From assembly GCF_000372745.1 (NCBI RefSeq), contig NZ_KB889561.1:167287-231286 (forward strand): a DNA stretch of 64,000 nucleotides. Reading direction: 5' to 3'. Made by a program: the position numbers and the translations under genes. Shown here one piece after another: positions 54,101 through 61,505 of this stretch (positions within the stretch are counted from its first letter, which is position 1; every line of letters begins with the position of its first letter). The notes below the pieces were generated by a model that saw only the letters and a list, made by a program, of their open reading frames with translations, ran no database searches and was not told the DNA's origin. Source of the stretch: Embleya scabrispora DSM 41855 (lineage in GTDB: Bacteria; Actinomycetota; Actinomycetes; Streptomycetales; Streptomycetaceae).

Positions 54101-54795
54101 ATGTCGGCGCGGCCGAGCGTGAGTTCGTCGATGGCGGCGCTCATCGCGGACAGCGAACTGGCGCAGGCCGCGTCGGTGGTGTAGTTACTGCCGTGCAGGT
54201 CGAAGTGGCGCGCGACGCGGCCGGCGATGACGTTGGTGAGCATGCCCGGGAAGGAGCTTTCCTTCCACACGGGATACGAAGCCGCGATGGCGTCGCACAG
54301 CTCGTCGGCCTTGGGCTCCGCGACGCCACGATCGAGCATGACCTTGCGCCAGGTCGGCCGCTGGGACCGGAAGGACATGCGAAAGGCCAGCTCGGTGGGG
54401 CTGGCTCCCAGGATGATGCCGGTGCGTTCTCGCATCGTCTCGGATGGGCCCTCGTCGCCGCAGGCGTCCCGCAGGACACGTTCGGCGGCGACCAGGCTCA
54501 GCAGTTGCGCCGTGTCGGTGGCGTCGATCGTGGACGGTGGGGTGCCGAAGGCGAGCGGGTCGAACGCCACCGGCGACATGAACGCCCCACGCTTGCAGTA
54601 GGTCTTGTCGGGGGCGTTGGGGTCGCTGGAATAGTGATCACTCACGAGCCAGTGGGTGTCCGGCACGTCTCGGATGAGGTCACGGGCGTGGACCACGTCG
54701 CGCCAGAACCCGGCGACGTCCGAGGAACCGGGCAGCAGGGTGCTCAGACCGACGACGGCGATGGGTGGTTGGGAGGGACGGGAACTCTCGGGCAC
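48151..54795 (-). CDS. PfaA-like iterative PKS: KS-AT-ACP-ACP-KR-DH
   Basis: 2214 aa from GTG 54795 with AAGGAG upstream. KS (10-460): Cys in DAACASS near 213, EAHGTGT, KSQIGHTRTAAG. AT (about 575-870): FPGQGSQYP, nucleophile in GHSFGELAAL near 677. A Pro/Ala-rich linker with FLEVQRQA near 1070 follows. Two ACPs (about 1226-1300 and 1326-1400), each with LGVDSIKRV where Ser takes phosphopantetheine; their DNA is almost identical. KR (about 1650-1850): VTGGARGIT, FSSVSARLG, CDYAAANQ. C-terminal PS-DH (about 1935-2190): LVDHSIAGRPVVP (HxxxGxxxxP) and MDGALQAA. All active-site residues I can check are present. Makes and reduces the chain with the PfaC and PfaD partners. A separate PfaB acyltransferase is not needed, because AT is in cis. 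Confidence 0.92.
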   Translation of the reverse strand: MPESSRPSQPPIAVVGLSTLLPGSSDVAGFWRDVVHARDLIRDVPDTHWLVSDHYSSDPNAPDKTYCKRGAFMSPVAFDPLAFGTPPSTIDATDTAQLLSLVAAERVLRDACGDEGPSETMRERTGIILGASPTELAFRMSFRSQRPTWRKVMLDRGVAEPKADELCDAIAASYPVWKESSFPGMLTNVIAGRVARHFDLHGSNYTTDAACASSLSAMSAAIDELTLGRADMMITGGVDPLSDAFGFTCFSKTPALSPSGECRPFSADADGTLLGEAVAMVMLKRLADAERDGDRIYAVIRGVGTSSDGRGSSIYAPAVAGQVRSLRRAYASAGYSPATVELIEAHGTGTKAGDTAEVRALQEVFGSGDPADIARCALGSVKSQIGHTRTAAGAVGLAKAALALHHKILPPTLKADRTDPTLELEKGPFYLSTRTRPWIRDADHPRRASVSSFGFGGTNFHVTLEEHRAAEPALAGASHTRSAPSELVLLSADSGPALVTALDALTADTAPPADLARRTQLAFDAAAAHRLCLVVRDEEDLRAHAAEARRRIVAEPQTAFHTPAGVRYACGPASTDKIALLFPGQGSQYPDMGMDVVLHQPHALAAWDRLAGFEIDGHLLHRSVFPPPVVDKAAKREQAERLKATEVAQPALAAHALMIREILGAVGFEPDCVAGHSFGELAALNAAGVYDDETMMALARARGELLRDASKVSGAMLAVTASAKEADDLVRGIRRAWVANYNSPTQHVVSGAESAIAKVEKRAQEQKLPTQRLPVSCAFHSPLLQSATTGWRPTLEKHEFTAPRMPVYGNADAKPYPGTAPEIRTVLHDHVTSSVRFAEMILAMYEDGVRTFVEAGPGTVLTGLVGRILADRPHVALSADHTRGSGLAALHRVLGALAVAGRPLDFAPLWASFTSSTPSPSLTRTGMTIPISGPNPDVDHRESTAAAPAVHEQSPGAPPAGPTTTSTPQVAAALSTPPAVTQVAPPARIQAAPPAATPVTAVAQVAAPAPAPARVPEPVQAPVPVQATPAVPVRTHDVPAAESTAHDVTSSGSTWTPVTASGAWLHAFLEVQRQAGDAHSAYQSTTSASHASYLDLAKTSLDTLMAWRPGAEPRAAAAPAPAPAHTPVEAPAPLAPSPRALESQPRVTREISPATPTVTQYPATPVTQARPPVPVAQVAPAPGPPATQHSPVQAPPALPQVPAPALAPAVAAASAPVPVPAPAPAPVQESGADVALAIVAELTGYPVEMLTPEMDLEVDLGVDSIKRVQILTRLRDHFPGEADVDPADLARLRTIAAIAEKITSLRASDGAAPQAAHQAQALVPAPVQESGADVALAIVAELTGYPVEMLTPEMDLEVDLGVDSIKRVQILTRLRDHFPGEADVDPADLARLRTIAAIADKITSLRTPQGAPAQTQAPVAAPAAPVARAQEQIPAQATHPAPQFTVLRTGTTLVPVEPAAGAPLKGLREQPLLITDDGTGVAECLAETLRREGIKASVTDRVTEDSTAVIVLAGLRGIDPEQDPDAPTREVFTTLHTIAEAMDRRGGVLVVVQDTGGAFGTTGMRGREGCAGIAALARTAANEWAHASIKTIDIDRAARAPQDIAQAIATELLHGDDTTDVALAADGSRALLRGTTEPIGSPQPLDLGPDPVVVVTGGARGITASCLLALARAHRPKFLLLGRSRPVDEDDELRGAADESAIRQILGGRRDEATGKTPTLAELALASARVLASREIRTTLEELAVAGAETRYVTADATDRERVFEALAEVRRDWGPITGIIHAAGVIADSNISDKTQDQFTAVYDTKVRGFRTLLDLTADDPVRLVCAFSSVSARLGTAGQCDYAAANQAMEQITATEAKHRPGCTVKAVAWGPWAAGMVSPAHAEHFRRLGVPLLEEAAGVRAFMTELEQPGPACVSLAAGTAGPAAEATDRTNVTDIVVGADTHPYLVDHSIAGRPVVPVALVLEWFTHAACTALPGNDGVLVRDLRVLRTIALDKFGEEETRLRVHVRPDDTHADAPLRLELKSLDGALHYAALAGPGEAAKMTAPAAQPVDESFEVQPGSAFYDGGMLFHGPLFHAIHTINGMSSTGATCDLVGARRLGWADDTWQTDPLVMDGALQAACLWVLSSAGVQSLPMGIREVRVLSTGAVEAPVKCTVHSVMQGTDNAICDVWLTIEQDGAEQVLAVLAGVEMVYRPDLSSSNRAAALISTDA
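50578..51126 (-). repeat. Near-identical tandem ACP-coding repeat
   Basis: About 249 bases (50578-50826) recur 300 bases on (50878-51126) with a single mismatch I can find (50596 versus 50896), while the 51-base spacers differ. The two ACP domains thus have identical protein sequence but for one residue at the edge. This points to recent duplication or gene conversion. Confidence 0.95.
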
Positions 54796-54816
54796 GGGAC
54801 TCCTTGCGATGTAGAT

Positions 54817-56403
54817 TCAGAGCAGTTCATGGGCGGGGAAGGTGAACGCGTGGGCGGGCAGTTCGACACCGTGGCTGCGCAATTGCTGCGCGCGGGTGAG
54901 GACCGTCGCGCCCTCCATGAGATTGCGGGCGATCTGCACCACGGACAGGTTCGCGGGATCGGCGAGGAAACCGTCCTTGCGCCAGTCGTTGAACGCGCCC
55001 ACCGCGGGGCCGCACCAGATCTGGTAGTCCACGCTGCGGTCGGCGGCTCCGGTGGTCGCCCAGGTGCTGGACATGCCCAGGTACCAGCGGAAGACCAGGG
55101 CCATCCGGTGCTTGGGATCCACGGCAGCGCGGTCGGCCTGCGCGGGCTCCCTGGTGCGCCAGAACTCCTCGGTCTGCGCCCATACCTGGGCCACCGACTG
55201 GCGGAACATCTCCCGTTCGAGGCGGGCGATCTGGGCCGGGGGGATCTCCTCCAGCGACTCGTGGTCACGGTACAACTGCGAGAGCCGCGAGGCCCGAGCG
55301 GCGAACATCGTGCCGCGGCTGAGGACCTGTACCTTCGACCCCATCTCGAACATGTCCGCGGACGGCGCCATGGCCACGTCCATGGTGTCCGCGGCCTGGA
55401 GCATCGTCCGGGCCCGGTCGGAGGTGTCGGCCTCCAGGCTGAGCTGGTTGACCGATCCGGTCACCACGTACGCGGCGCCCATCGCGAACGCGGCGGCGAC
55501 GGCGTGGGGGGTGCCCAGGCCGCCGGCCGCGCCGATCCTGGTGCGTGGCGCGATGCCGTGCCGATGGGCGACCGCATCGCGCAGGGCGAGGATCTGCGGG
55601 AGGGCGGTGGACAGCGGCCTGCCGTCGGTGTGCCCGCCGCTGTCGGACTCCACGGTGAGGTCGTCGACCATCGACACGTGCGCCGCCAGTGCCGCCTCGT
55701 CGGCGGTCAAGAGCCCCTCGGCGACCAGTTCCCGCAGCAACTCGGGGGGTGCCGGTGCGAGGAACTGTTCGGCGACCTCGGGACGCGAGACCTTGGCCAT
55801 CATCATCCGGGGGCGGACGACCCGACCGTCGGCTCGCACCTGCAGGCCCGCGGCGCAGCAGTGCACGAGGGCGCGGGTGACCTTGCTGAAGGCCGACACC
55901 GACACACACCGCACACCGTGTCGGATCGCGAGGCCGGCCACCTCGTCCTCCCAGGCGGGCGAGTGCGGGTTGTGGATGATGTTCACCCCCCACGGGGCGT
56001 GTTCGGGCAGATCGCGGCGCAGCTCCTCGATCGCCCGCCGAACCACGTCGATCGGCAGCCCGGCTGCTCCGAAGATCGCCAGCAGGTCGGCTCGCGCCAT
56101 CGCCTTGACCATGGCGACGCCCGCGATTCCCTGCGCCATCTCACCGGCCACGTAGGGGAATCGCACGCCGTGGTCGGTGGTGAAGGAACGATCGCCGAGC
56201 CATTCCGGATACAACGGAGAGAGTGTGCCGACGACTTCGCAGCCGTCGACGGGCGCGTCACCCAGGACGGCGCCCGTCACGGAGTCGGACAGGCGCCGAA
56301 CGATCGTGGCCATGCTCCGCGGTTGGCGAAGCACGGCCAGGAGACCGTCGGCGGTGGGATCCGACATGTCACGACGGGGTGATACCTGAAGTCCGATGGT
56401 CAT
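54817..56403 (-). CDS. PfaD-like trans-acting enoyl reductase
   Basis: 528 aa from the ATG at 56403, with AGGAGA 8 bases upstream. FMN-dependent TIM-barrel enoyl reductase of the PfaD / 2-nitropropane-dioxygenase type: YVAGEMAQGIAGVAMVKAM, then WGVNIIHNPHSP, the flavin/phosphate blocks IGAAGGLGTPHAVAAAFAMG and YVVTGSVNQLSLEAD, and MFEMGSKVQVLSRGT specific to the PfaD branch. C-terminal helical domain from about 380 (FWYLGMSS-type, here FRWYLGMSSTWA). It reduces the enoyl-ACP intermediates made by the two PKS proteins. It lies 21 bases before the PfaA-like gene. Confidence 0.92.
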   Translation of the reverse strand: MTIGLQVSPRRDMSDPTADGLLAVLRQPRSMATIVRRLSDSVTGAVLGDAPVDGCEVVGTLSPLYPEWLGDRSFTTDHGVRFPYVAGEMAQGIAGVAMVKAMARADLLAIFGAAGLPIDVVRRAIEELRRDLPEHAPWGVNIIHNPHSPAWEDEVAGLAIRHGVRCVSVSAFSKVTRALVHCCAAGLQVRADGRVVRPRMMMAKVSRPEVAEQFLAPAPPELLRELVAEGLLTADEAALAAHVSMVDDLTVESDSGGHTDGRPLSTALPQILALRDAVAHRHGIAPRTRIGAAGGLGTPHAVAAAFAMGAAYVVTGSVNQLSLEADTSDRARTMLQAADTMDVAMAPSADMFEMGSKVQVLSRGTMFAARASRLSQLYRDHESLEEIPPAQIARLEREMFRQSVAQVWAQTEEFWRTREPAQADRAAVDPKHRMALVFRWYLGMSSTWATTGAADRSVDYQIWCGPAVGAFNDWRKDGFLADPANLSVVQIARNLMEGATVLTRAQQLRSHGVELPAHAFTFPAHELL

Positions 56404-56448
56404 GTAACGGTTTCTCCTGTGGGCTTTCGGAAAGGTAGTCGGACTTCG

Positions 56449-56492
56449 CCGACCTTCAAAGAATCCCGTGTCGACCGTCAAAGAATCCCGTG
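56449..56492. repeat. 22-bp imperfect tandem repeat at the end of the reductase gene
   Basis: Two 22-base units with 20 identical positions. The first contains the last codons (HGIL and stop, reading leftward) of the thioester-reductase-like gene. The second copy lies in the spacer before the PfaD-like gene. Confidence 0.75.
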
Positions 56493-57565
56493 CGTTCCGG
56501 CCAGGAGATAGGCCATGTCGACGGTCGTCCGGGAACAGGGTCCGTCCAGGACCCGGCGCGCGTTGCGGTCGTCGAATACCCGTGTGTGCCGAAAATACGC
56601 GGCGAACCCGGCGTAGCTGTGAAAGCGCTGCTCGGCCGGAGGCAGCCTTTCGGGCAGCTCGGTCCGGAGGACGATGCGGATGGGTGCAAATTTCTCGAAG
56701 AGTTCGATGGGCATCGTGGCGGACACATCGTCCGGGTACACGATGTGGTATGTCTCCGCATCCGTGGATCGCTGTTCCGCGGCGATGCCGACGATGGCCC
56801 TCGCCGCGTCCTCGACGGGAAGGCGGTTCAGTCGCGCGTCGGCCGGTCCCTGCATGTGGACGACCGGTCGCGGGCCCTGCGGAATGGAGAGTCCGGCGAT
56901 TCCTCTTTCGATCGTCGACGCACGCAGCAGCGCGCTGATGGCCTGAAAGGAGTGCGACGGGAGCTCCGGGGTCGGTCGGTCGCCAGAGCGCTGGGCCGCA
57001 TGACCGGCGCCGGCATTCCGTTTTTCCGGGACCATTGGCGCAGCAGGGATTCGGCGTCGCACCGAGACCGCTCGTATTCGTCCTCGAAGCCGTACGTGTC
57101 GATGGGGTCGGCTTCGGCGACGGTGCCCGATCGTCGGGCGCCCGCCACGAACGCGGTGTTGACATGGCAGAACGGCGCCCGTCGCGGGCTCCCGGCGGCG
57201 ATGTCGAGGAAACTGCGCGGCCCGTTGACGTTCACCGGTCGCATCGCCCGGGTGCCTGTATCGAGATCGATGATTCCGGCGCTGTGCAGGAACATGTCGG
57301 TTCGCCGGACGAGCTTTTCCACCCGGTAGTCCGGGAGGCCGAACAGCGGACGTGCGATATCGATGGCCAGCCCATCGGCCCGTCGGCGAATTTTACGAAT
57401 GAAATCCGGTGTCTCGCCCAGTCGACCCAGGGCACGGGAGATTCGGTCGATCGAACCCGTGCTGCCGCGGCGCGAGAGCAACGTGACGGAGCAATTACGA
57501 TTCACGAGTTCAGGAACGAGCCGCAGCCCCAGGAAACCGGTGCCGCCAGTCAATGTAACCTGCAC
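56478..57565 (-). pseudogene. Thioester-reductase-like SDR gene with a frameshift
   Basis: The first gene of the PKS operon; GTG 57565 after GAGGAATG. The frame from 57565 encodes an extended-SDR/thioester-reductase domain: VTLTGGTGFLGLRLV, then FLHSAGIIDL and NVNGPRSFLDIA, NTAFVAGARRSG, YERSRCDAESLLR and VMRPSALATDRP. There it leaves the frame. The rest (PELPSHSFQAISALL to LLAGTHGIL) lies in another frame. The change falls in a GACC x3 tract at 56970-56981; one more GACC would join the frames. If intact it would use NAD(P)H to release an acyl-ACP as aldehyde or alcohol, like the HetM/HglB reductases. It lacks their ACP. Its third-base GC is lower than that of its neighbours. Could be a real lesion, a phase switch or a sequence error. 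Confidence 0.7.
56970..56981. repeat. (GGTC)3 tetranucleotide tract at the frameshift
   Basis: Three GGTC units on the plus strand, GACC in the reading direction of the reductase gene, exactly where the two coding frames part. Gain of one unit would restore the frame. Confidence 0.8.
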
Positions 57566-58046
57566 GGTCTCATTCCTCTTCTCCCGGGGAACCGGTGGCC
57601 GGTATTGCGTGCCGATCCTATCCATGGCCGGACGCTGGAAAAGTCCAGGCCACGAGGCGGGAAGTCAGATTCACCGGTATGGCCTAGTTCCTGGGGGGGA
57701 CCGGTGGACACAATTCATCATTGTCGACACTTTCGTAAGGCCCAACTATTCGCACCCCCGCCCCGCCGAGCGGGCGCGTACATCCGATCCTCATACATAC
57801 GATTTTTAGCGGCGGGGCGGTCGGAGTCGGCAATCACGAGTTGCTGTCCACGCGCGGTACCCTCGCTTGTGGCACGGTCAATTCCCCCGAAATATCCGTG
57901 GACACGGCGGATCATCGGCAACAGGATTCGCCCCTTGCCGGCCGCCGCCCCGACGCGATGGCGGCCCGGGATTCGCCACGTCCACATCCCGGTTCACGGG
58001 CGTCCTCGCCCATCGCACAGCCGACGTCGTCCTGGGAGGACACGCA
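57566..58046. promoter_or_regulatory. Divergent control region of the polyketide locus
   Basis: About 480 bases between the leftward reductase/PKS operon and the rightward exporter gene, with AT-rich patches (for example ATACGATTTTTAG near 57799). A perfect 11-bp inverted repeat, CCGCCCCGCCG (57758-57768) and CGGCGGGGCGG (57810-57820), flanks a 41-base core. It must hold both promoters. No regulator gene lies beside it. No credible gene in this stretch. Confidence 0.5.
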
Positions 58047-60446
58047 ATGCTCGACACCATCCCGGTCCCACCTCCCGAACACGAGACGCCGGACCCACCC
58101 GGCGGACCGCTGAGCCGCCTCGCCGGTCACTGCGTGCGGCACCGCCGCCTGCTCCTGGTCGGCGCGATGATCGTCCTGGTACTGGCCGCCGCCGTGGTCG
58201 CCGGCGCCAAGGACCGCTGGTCCAACGGCGGATTCACCGCGACGGGAACCCAGGCCGCGGAGGCCGAACGGGCCGCCGTCCGATACGGGGCGAACGCCGC
58301 AGACCTGGTCTTCTACATCCGCGCCGACAAGCCGGTGGACGACGCCGAGGTTGCCGAGGCGGGCCGCCGGCTCACCACACTGGTCGCGGGACGACCGGGC
58401 GTGGACCGGGCGCAGTCCTACTGGAGCACCGGCTCCTCCCTGTTGCGTTCCCGAGACGGCAAGGGTGCGCTGATCCGCGTCGACCTGGCCGGGACCGAAC
58501 GCGACTCCGCAGTCACCTCGCGCGCCCTGGTCCCCGCCGTGCGCAAGGCCGCCACCGGTCTGCGCGTCGATGCCACCGGGCCTGCGTGGCTGAACGCGCA
58601 GGCCACCGAGGAGTCCGAACACGACCTCGAACGAGGGGAGTTGCTGGCGGCACCGCTGGCCTTGATCATCCTGCTGCTCGCGTTCGGGTCACTGACGGCG
58701 GCGGCGATCCCGCTCGCCATCGGCGCGGTCTCCGTGGCCGGGGCACTGGCCGTCCTGGCCACGCTGACGCTCATGACGCCGATCACCGTGTTCGCGATCA
58801 ACATCTGTGCGGGGGTGGGCTTCGCACTCTCCGTCGACTACGCCCTGTTCATCGTGACCCGCTATCGCGAGGAACTCTCCCAGGGCGTCGAATCACACCG
58901 GGCCATCGCCCGCAGCATGGCCACCGCCGGGCGCGCCGTGCTCTTCTCCGCGGCGACGGTGACCCTGTGTCTGTCCGCGCTGTTCGTCTTCCCGCTGGAA
59001 CTGCTGCGCTCGTTGGCGTGGGCCTCGATCCTGGTGGTGATCATCTCGGCGTTGACGTCCCTGCTCGTGCTGCCCGCGCTGCTGGCGGTACTGGGACCGC
59101 GCCTGGATCGACTGGACCCGTTCCGCCGATTCCGGCGCGGGAGCGGGCGGGTCGGCGGCGGCAGTCCCGTCTGGCGTCGCATCGCCACGCTCGCCACCTC
59201 CCGTGCGATCCTGTGCGGGGGCACCGCCGTGGCTCTCCTCCTGGTCATGGCCCTCCCCTTCCTGCACGCGCAGTTCACCACCATCGACGAGAAGATCCTG
59301 CCGTCGGGCTCCGAACCGCACCGCACGGCAAAGCTGTTGCGTACCGACTTCGTCGACCCGCCCGAGCGCGTCATCCCGGTGATCCTGCCCCGGGCGAACG
59401 CGGCGACCGATGCGCCGGCGATCGATGCGTACGCCCGACGGTTGTCCGCGTTGCCCCATGTCGCGCACGTGATCGCCGACACCGGTGACTATCGCGCGGG
59501 ACTGCCGGTTCCGGGGCCGGAGTTGCCGGCAGCACAGGCGGAGGAACCCACCGCCGTCGACACGACGCGGGTCGTCGTCCGCCCGGTCGCGCCACCGGAG
59601 ACATCCCGCCCCGCGGTCGTGGGCAGCGTGCTGCGCGTAATCGGCACGGCCGACAACCAGTCACCGGACACGGTGGCGCTCGTGCACCGGTTGCGAACCC
59701 TGCCCGCCCCGCAACCCCACCTGGTCGCGGGCAAGGCAGCGGAGTTGACCGACACCAAACACACGTTGCGCGAGGCGCTCCCCTACGGCGCCGCCATCAT
59801 GCTGGTCGGCACCCTGGTCATGCTCTTCCTGTTCACCCGCAGCGTCCTGGTACCGATCAAGGCGGTCGTGATGGGCCTGCTCAGCATGACCGCGAGCCTT
59901 GGGGCCATCGTCTATATCTTCCAGGACGGTCATCTGCGGTGGCTGGTGGGCGACTTCACCATCGGCGGATCGTTGGAGACCACGATGCCGCTGCTGACCC
60001 TGGCCGTCGCCTTCGGCATCTCCGTGGACTACGAGGTCTTCCTCCTTGCCCGCATCAAGGAGGAGTTCGTACGTACCGGGGACAACACCCGGTCGATCGT
60101 CTTCGGGATCGAGCACACGGGCCGACTGTTCACCGCCGCGGCCCTGATCGTCGCCGCCACCATGGTCGCGCTGACCATGTCCCACGTCACCCTGCTCAAG
60201 ACGGTCGGCGTCGGCCTCGCGGTCGCGGTCGTCGTGGACGCCACTGTCGTGCGCGGCGTCCTGGTCCCCGCCCTGATGCAACTCACCGGCCGGGCGAACT
60301 GGTGGGCGCCCTCATGGTCGTTGCCCGGGCGGCGCCCCCGCGAAGACGACGCGAAGTTGCCCGACGCGCACACCGAGGCACGCACCGAACTCGTCGGCCA
60401 AGCAGCGGACTCCGCCGGCGACGGGGCGGACCGACCACAGTCCTGA
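58047..60446 (+). CDS. MMPL-family (RND) lipid exporter
   Basis: 799 aa from ATG 58047, with GGGAGGA 7 bases upstream; open frame further left looks non-coding. Layout: one membrane helix (about 34-52), a periplasmic loop (55-190), five helices, a cytosolic loop, another helix and loop (370-540), five more helices, and an acidic tail. The paired proton-relay motifs FALSVDYALFIVTRYREEL near 262 and GISVDYEVFLLARIKEEF near 670 are the MmpL signature. Such pumps move lipids, polyketides or glycolipids across the membrane. Its place back to back with the PKS operon suggests it exports the product. Confidence 0.92.
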   Translation: MLDTIPVPPPEHETPDPPGGPLSRLAGHCVRHRRLLLVGAMIVLVLAAAVVAGAKDRWSNGGFTATGTQAAEAERAAVRYGANAADLVFYIRADKPVDDAEVAEAGRRLTTLVAGRPGVDRAQSYWSTGSSLLRSRDGKGALIRVDLAGTERDSAVTSRALVPAVRKAATGLRVDATGPAWLNAQATEESEHDLERGELLAAPLALIILLLAFGSLTAAAIPLAIGAVSVAGALAVLATLTLMTPITVFAINICAGVGFALSVDYALFIVTRYREELSQGVESHRAIARSMATAGRAVLFSAATVTLCLSALFVFPLELLRSLAWASILVVIISALTSLLVLPALLAVLGPRLDRLDPFRRFRRGSGRVGGGSPVWRRIATLATSRAILCGGTAVALLLVMALPFLHAQFTTIDEKILPSGSEPHRTAKLLRTDFVDPPERVIPVILPRANAATDAPAIDAYARRLSALPHVAHVIADTGDYRAGLPVPGPELPAAQAEEPTAVDTTRVVVRPVAPPETSRPAVVGSVLRVIGTADNQSPDTVALVHRLRTLPAPQPHLVAGKAAELTDTKHTLREALPYGAAIMLVGTLVMLFLFTRSVLVPIKAVVMGLLSMTASLGAIVYIFQDGHLRWLVGDFTIGGSLETTMPLLTLAVAFGISVDYEVFLLARIKEEFVRTGDNTRSIVFGIEHTGRLFTAAALIVAATMVALTMSHVTLLKTVGVGLAVAVVVDATVVRGVLVPALMQLTGRANWWAPSWSLPGRRPREDDAKLPDAHTEARTELVGQAADSAGDGADRPQS

Positions 60447-60535
60447 CCACTGTCTCGGCCCCGCCCGGGACGGCAAATCCTCCGACTCACACGGCTGTTC
60501 GGACATCCCGTGCCCGAACTCCCGCCATTACCCGT

Positions 60536-60569
60536 TCGGGGGATCATATTTCCGACTCGGCTCCCCCGA
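60536..60569. promoter_or_regulatory. Inverted repeat before the thioesterase gene
   Basis: TCGGGGG (60536-60542) and CCCCCGA (60563-60569), 20-base spacer, about 86 bases upstream of the start, in an AT-containing patch. It may be a weak terminator for the exporter gene or part of a promoter. Confidence 0.3.
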
Positions 60570-60654
60570 GGGCATAGAGTCTCCGCGATCGGCCGGCTTT
60601 CGCCGAGCGCACCCGACCCCCGCCTTTTCGCGTAGGACGAATCGAGAATCGCCT

Positions 60655-61449
60655 GTGGAATCCATCTGCCGCCCACTCAGCACCCGCTCTCCACGCCCGG
60701 ACCTCGTCACTTTCACGCCCCGGCCGCTCGCCCCGATGAGGATGTTCACCATCCCCTATGCGGGTGCGGATGCGACGATGTTCGCACCGTGGGTGGAATA
60801 CCTGCCGGATTCTGTCGAACTGACGGCCGTTCGACTTCCGGGTCGCGGCGCACGGACGGGCGAGGTTTCACTCACCGATCCCGCCCAATTGAGCGCGATG
60901 GTAGCGGAACTCGTTCTGGAATCCGACGACGGCCGTCGCTATGCCTTCTTCGGCCACAGCATCGGCGCGATGATCGCCTTCGACACCGTGCGCGAGCTGC
61001 GCCGTTGCGGTCACGCAATGCCGTCGTTGCTGGCCGTGTCCGCGGTTCCCCCGCCGCAGGGCGGCGCGTTCGCGCGCGCGTGTCAGCCGATCCTGGTGTC
61101 CGACCAGCCCTGGCGGCAATTGGGACTGACCGACCTGCTTCCGCCCGAGGTGTTTCGGGACCAAGGCGCGATGACGGCGTTCGGACCACCGATGATGGCC
61201 GATCTCCTGTTGGCTCTTCAGCACCGATATGTCCACGAGCCGCCATTGGATTGTGCGCTGAGTGTCTTCGGTGCGCGGGACGACACCCTGGTCGCGGTGG
61301 AATCCCTGTCGAATTGGCAGGAACAAACCACGCGGCCCATGCGACTGCGGACCTACCCCGGCGGCCACCTGTACGTCCACGAGACATTGCCGAGTCTGCT
61401 GACCGACCTATCCGCCGATCTGCGCACCACCGTCGGCGCGTCCTCCTGA
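60655..61449 (+). CDS. Type II thioesterase
   Basis: 264 aa from a GTG with a weak GAG site. Alpha/beta hydrolase of the GrsT/RifR type: MFTIPYAGADATMFAPW, VRLPGRGAR, nucleophile Ser in FFGHSIGAMIAF near 103, Asp in FGARDDTLV, His in YPGGHLYVHE. Such stand-alone enzymes clear misloaded acyl groups from carrier proteins; it may also release the product if the reductase is dead. Transcribed in the same direction as the MMPL gene, 209 bases behind it. Confidence 0.88.
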   Translation: MESICRPLSTRSPRPDLVTFTPRPLAPMRMFTIPYAGADATMFAPWVEYLPDSVELTAVRLPGRGARTGEVSLTDPAQLSAMVAELVLESDDGRRYAFFGHSIGAMIAFDTVRELRRCGHAMPSLLAVSAVPPPQGGAFARACQPILVSDQPWRQLGLTDLLPPEVFRDQGAMTAFGPPMMADLLLALQHRYVHEPPLDCALSVFGARDDTLVAVESLSNWQEQTTRPMRLRTYPGGHLYVHETLPSLLTDLSADLRTTVGASS

Positions 61450-61505
61450 TTTCCGGGGCCGACCGCGCCGTCGTCCGAATATGTCGAGTGTTTTGGAGTG
61501 GACCC

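Noticed and set aside
56403..57165. N-terminal extension of the PfaD-like protein back to 57165
   Set aside because: The added residues are out-of-frame reading of the reductase gene. The ATG at 56403 has a strong ribosome site and begins the family homology.
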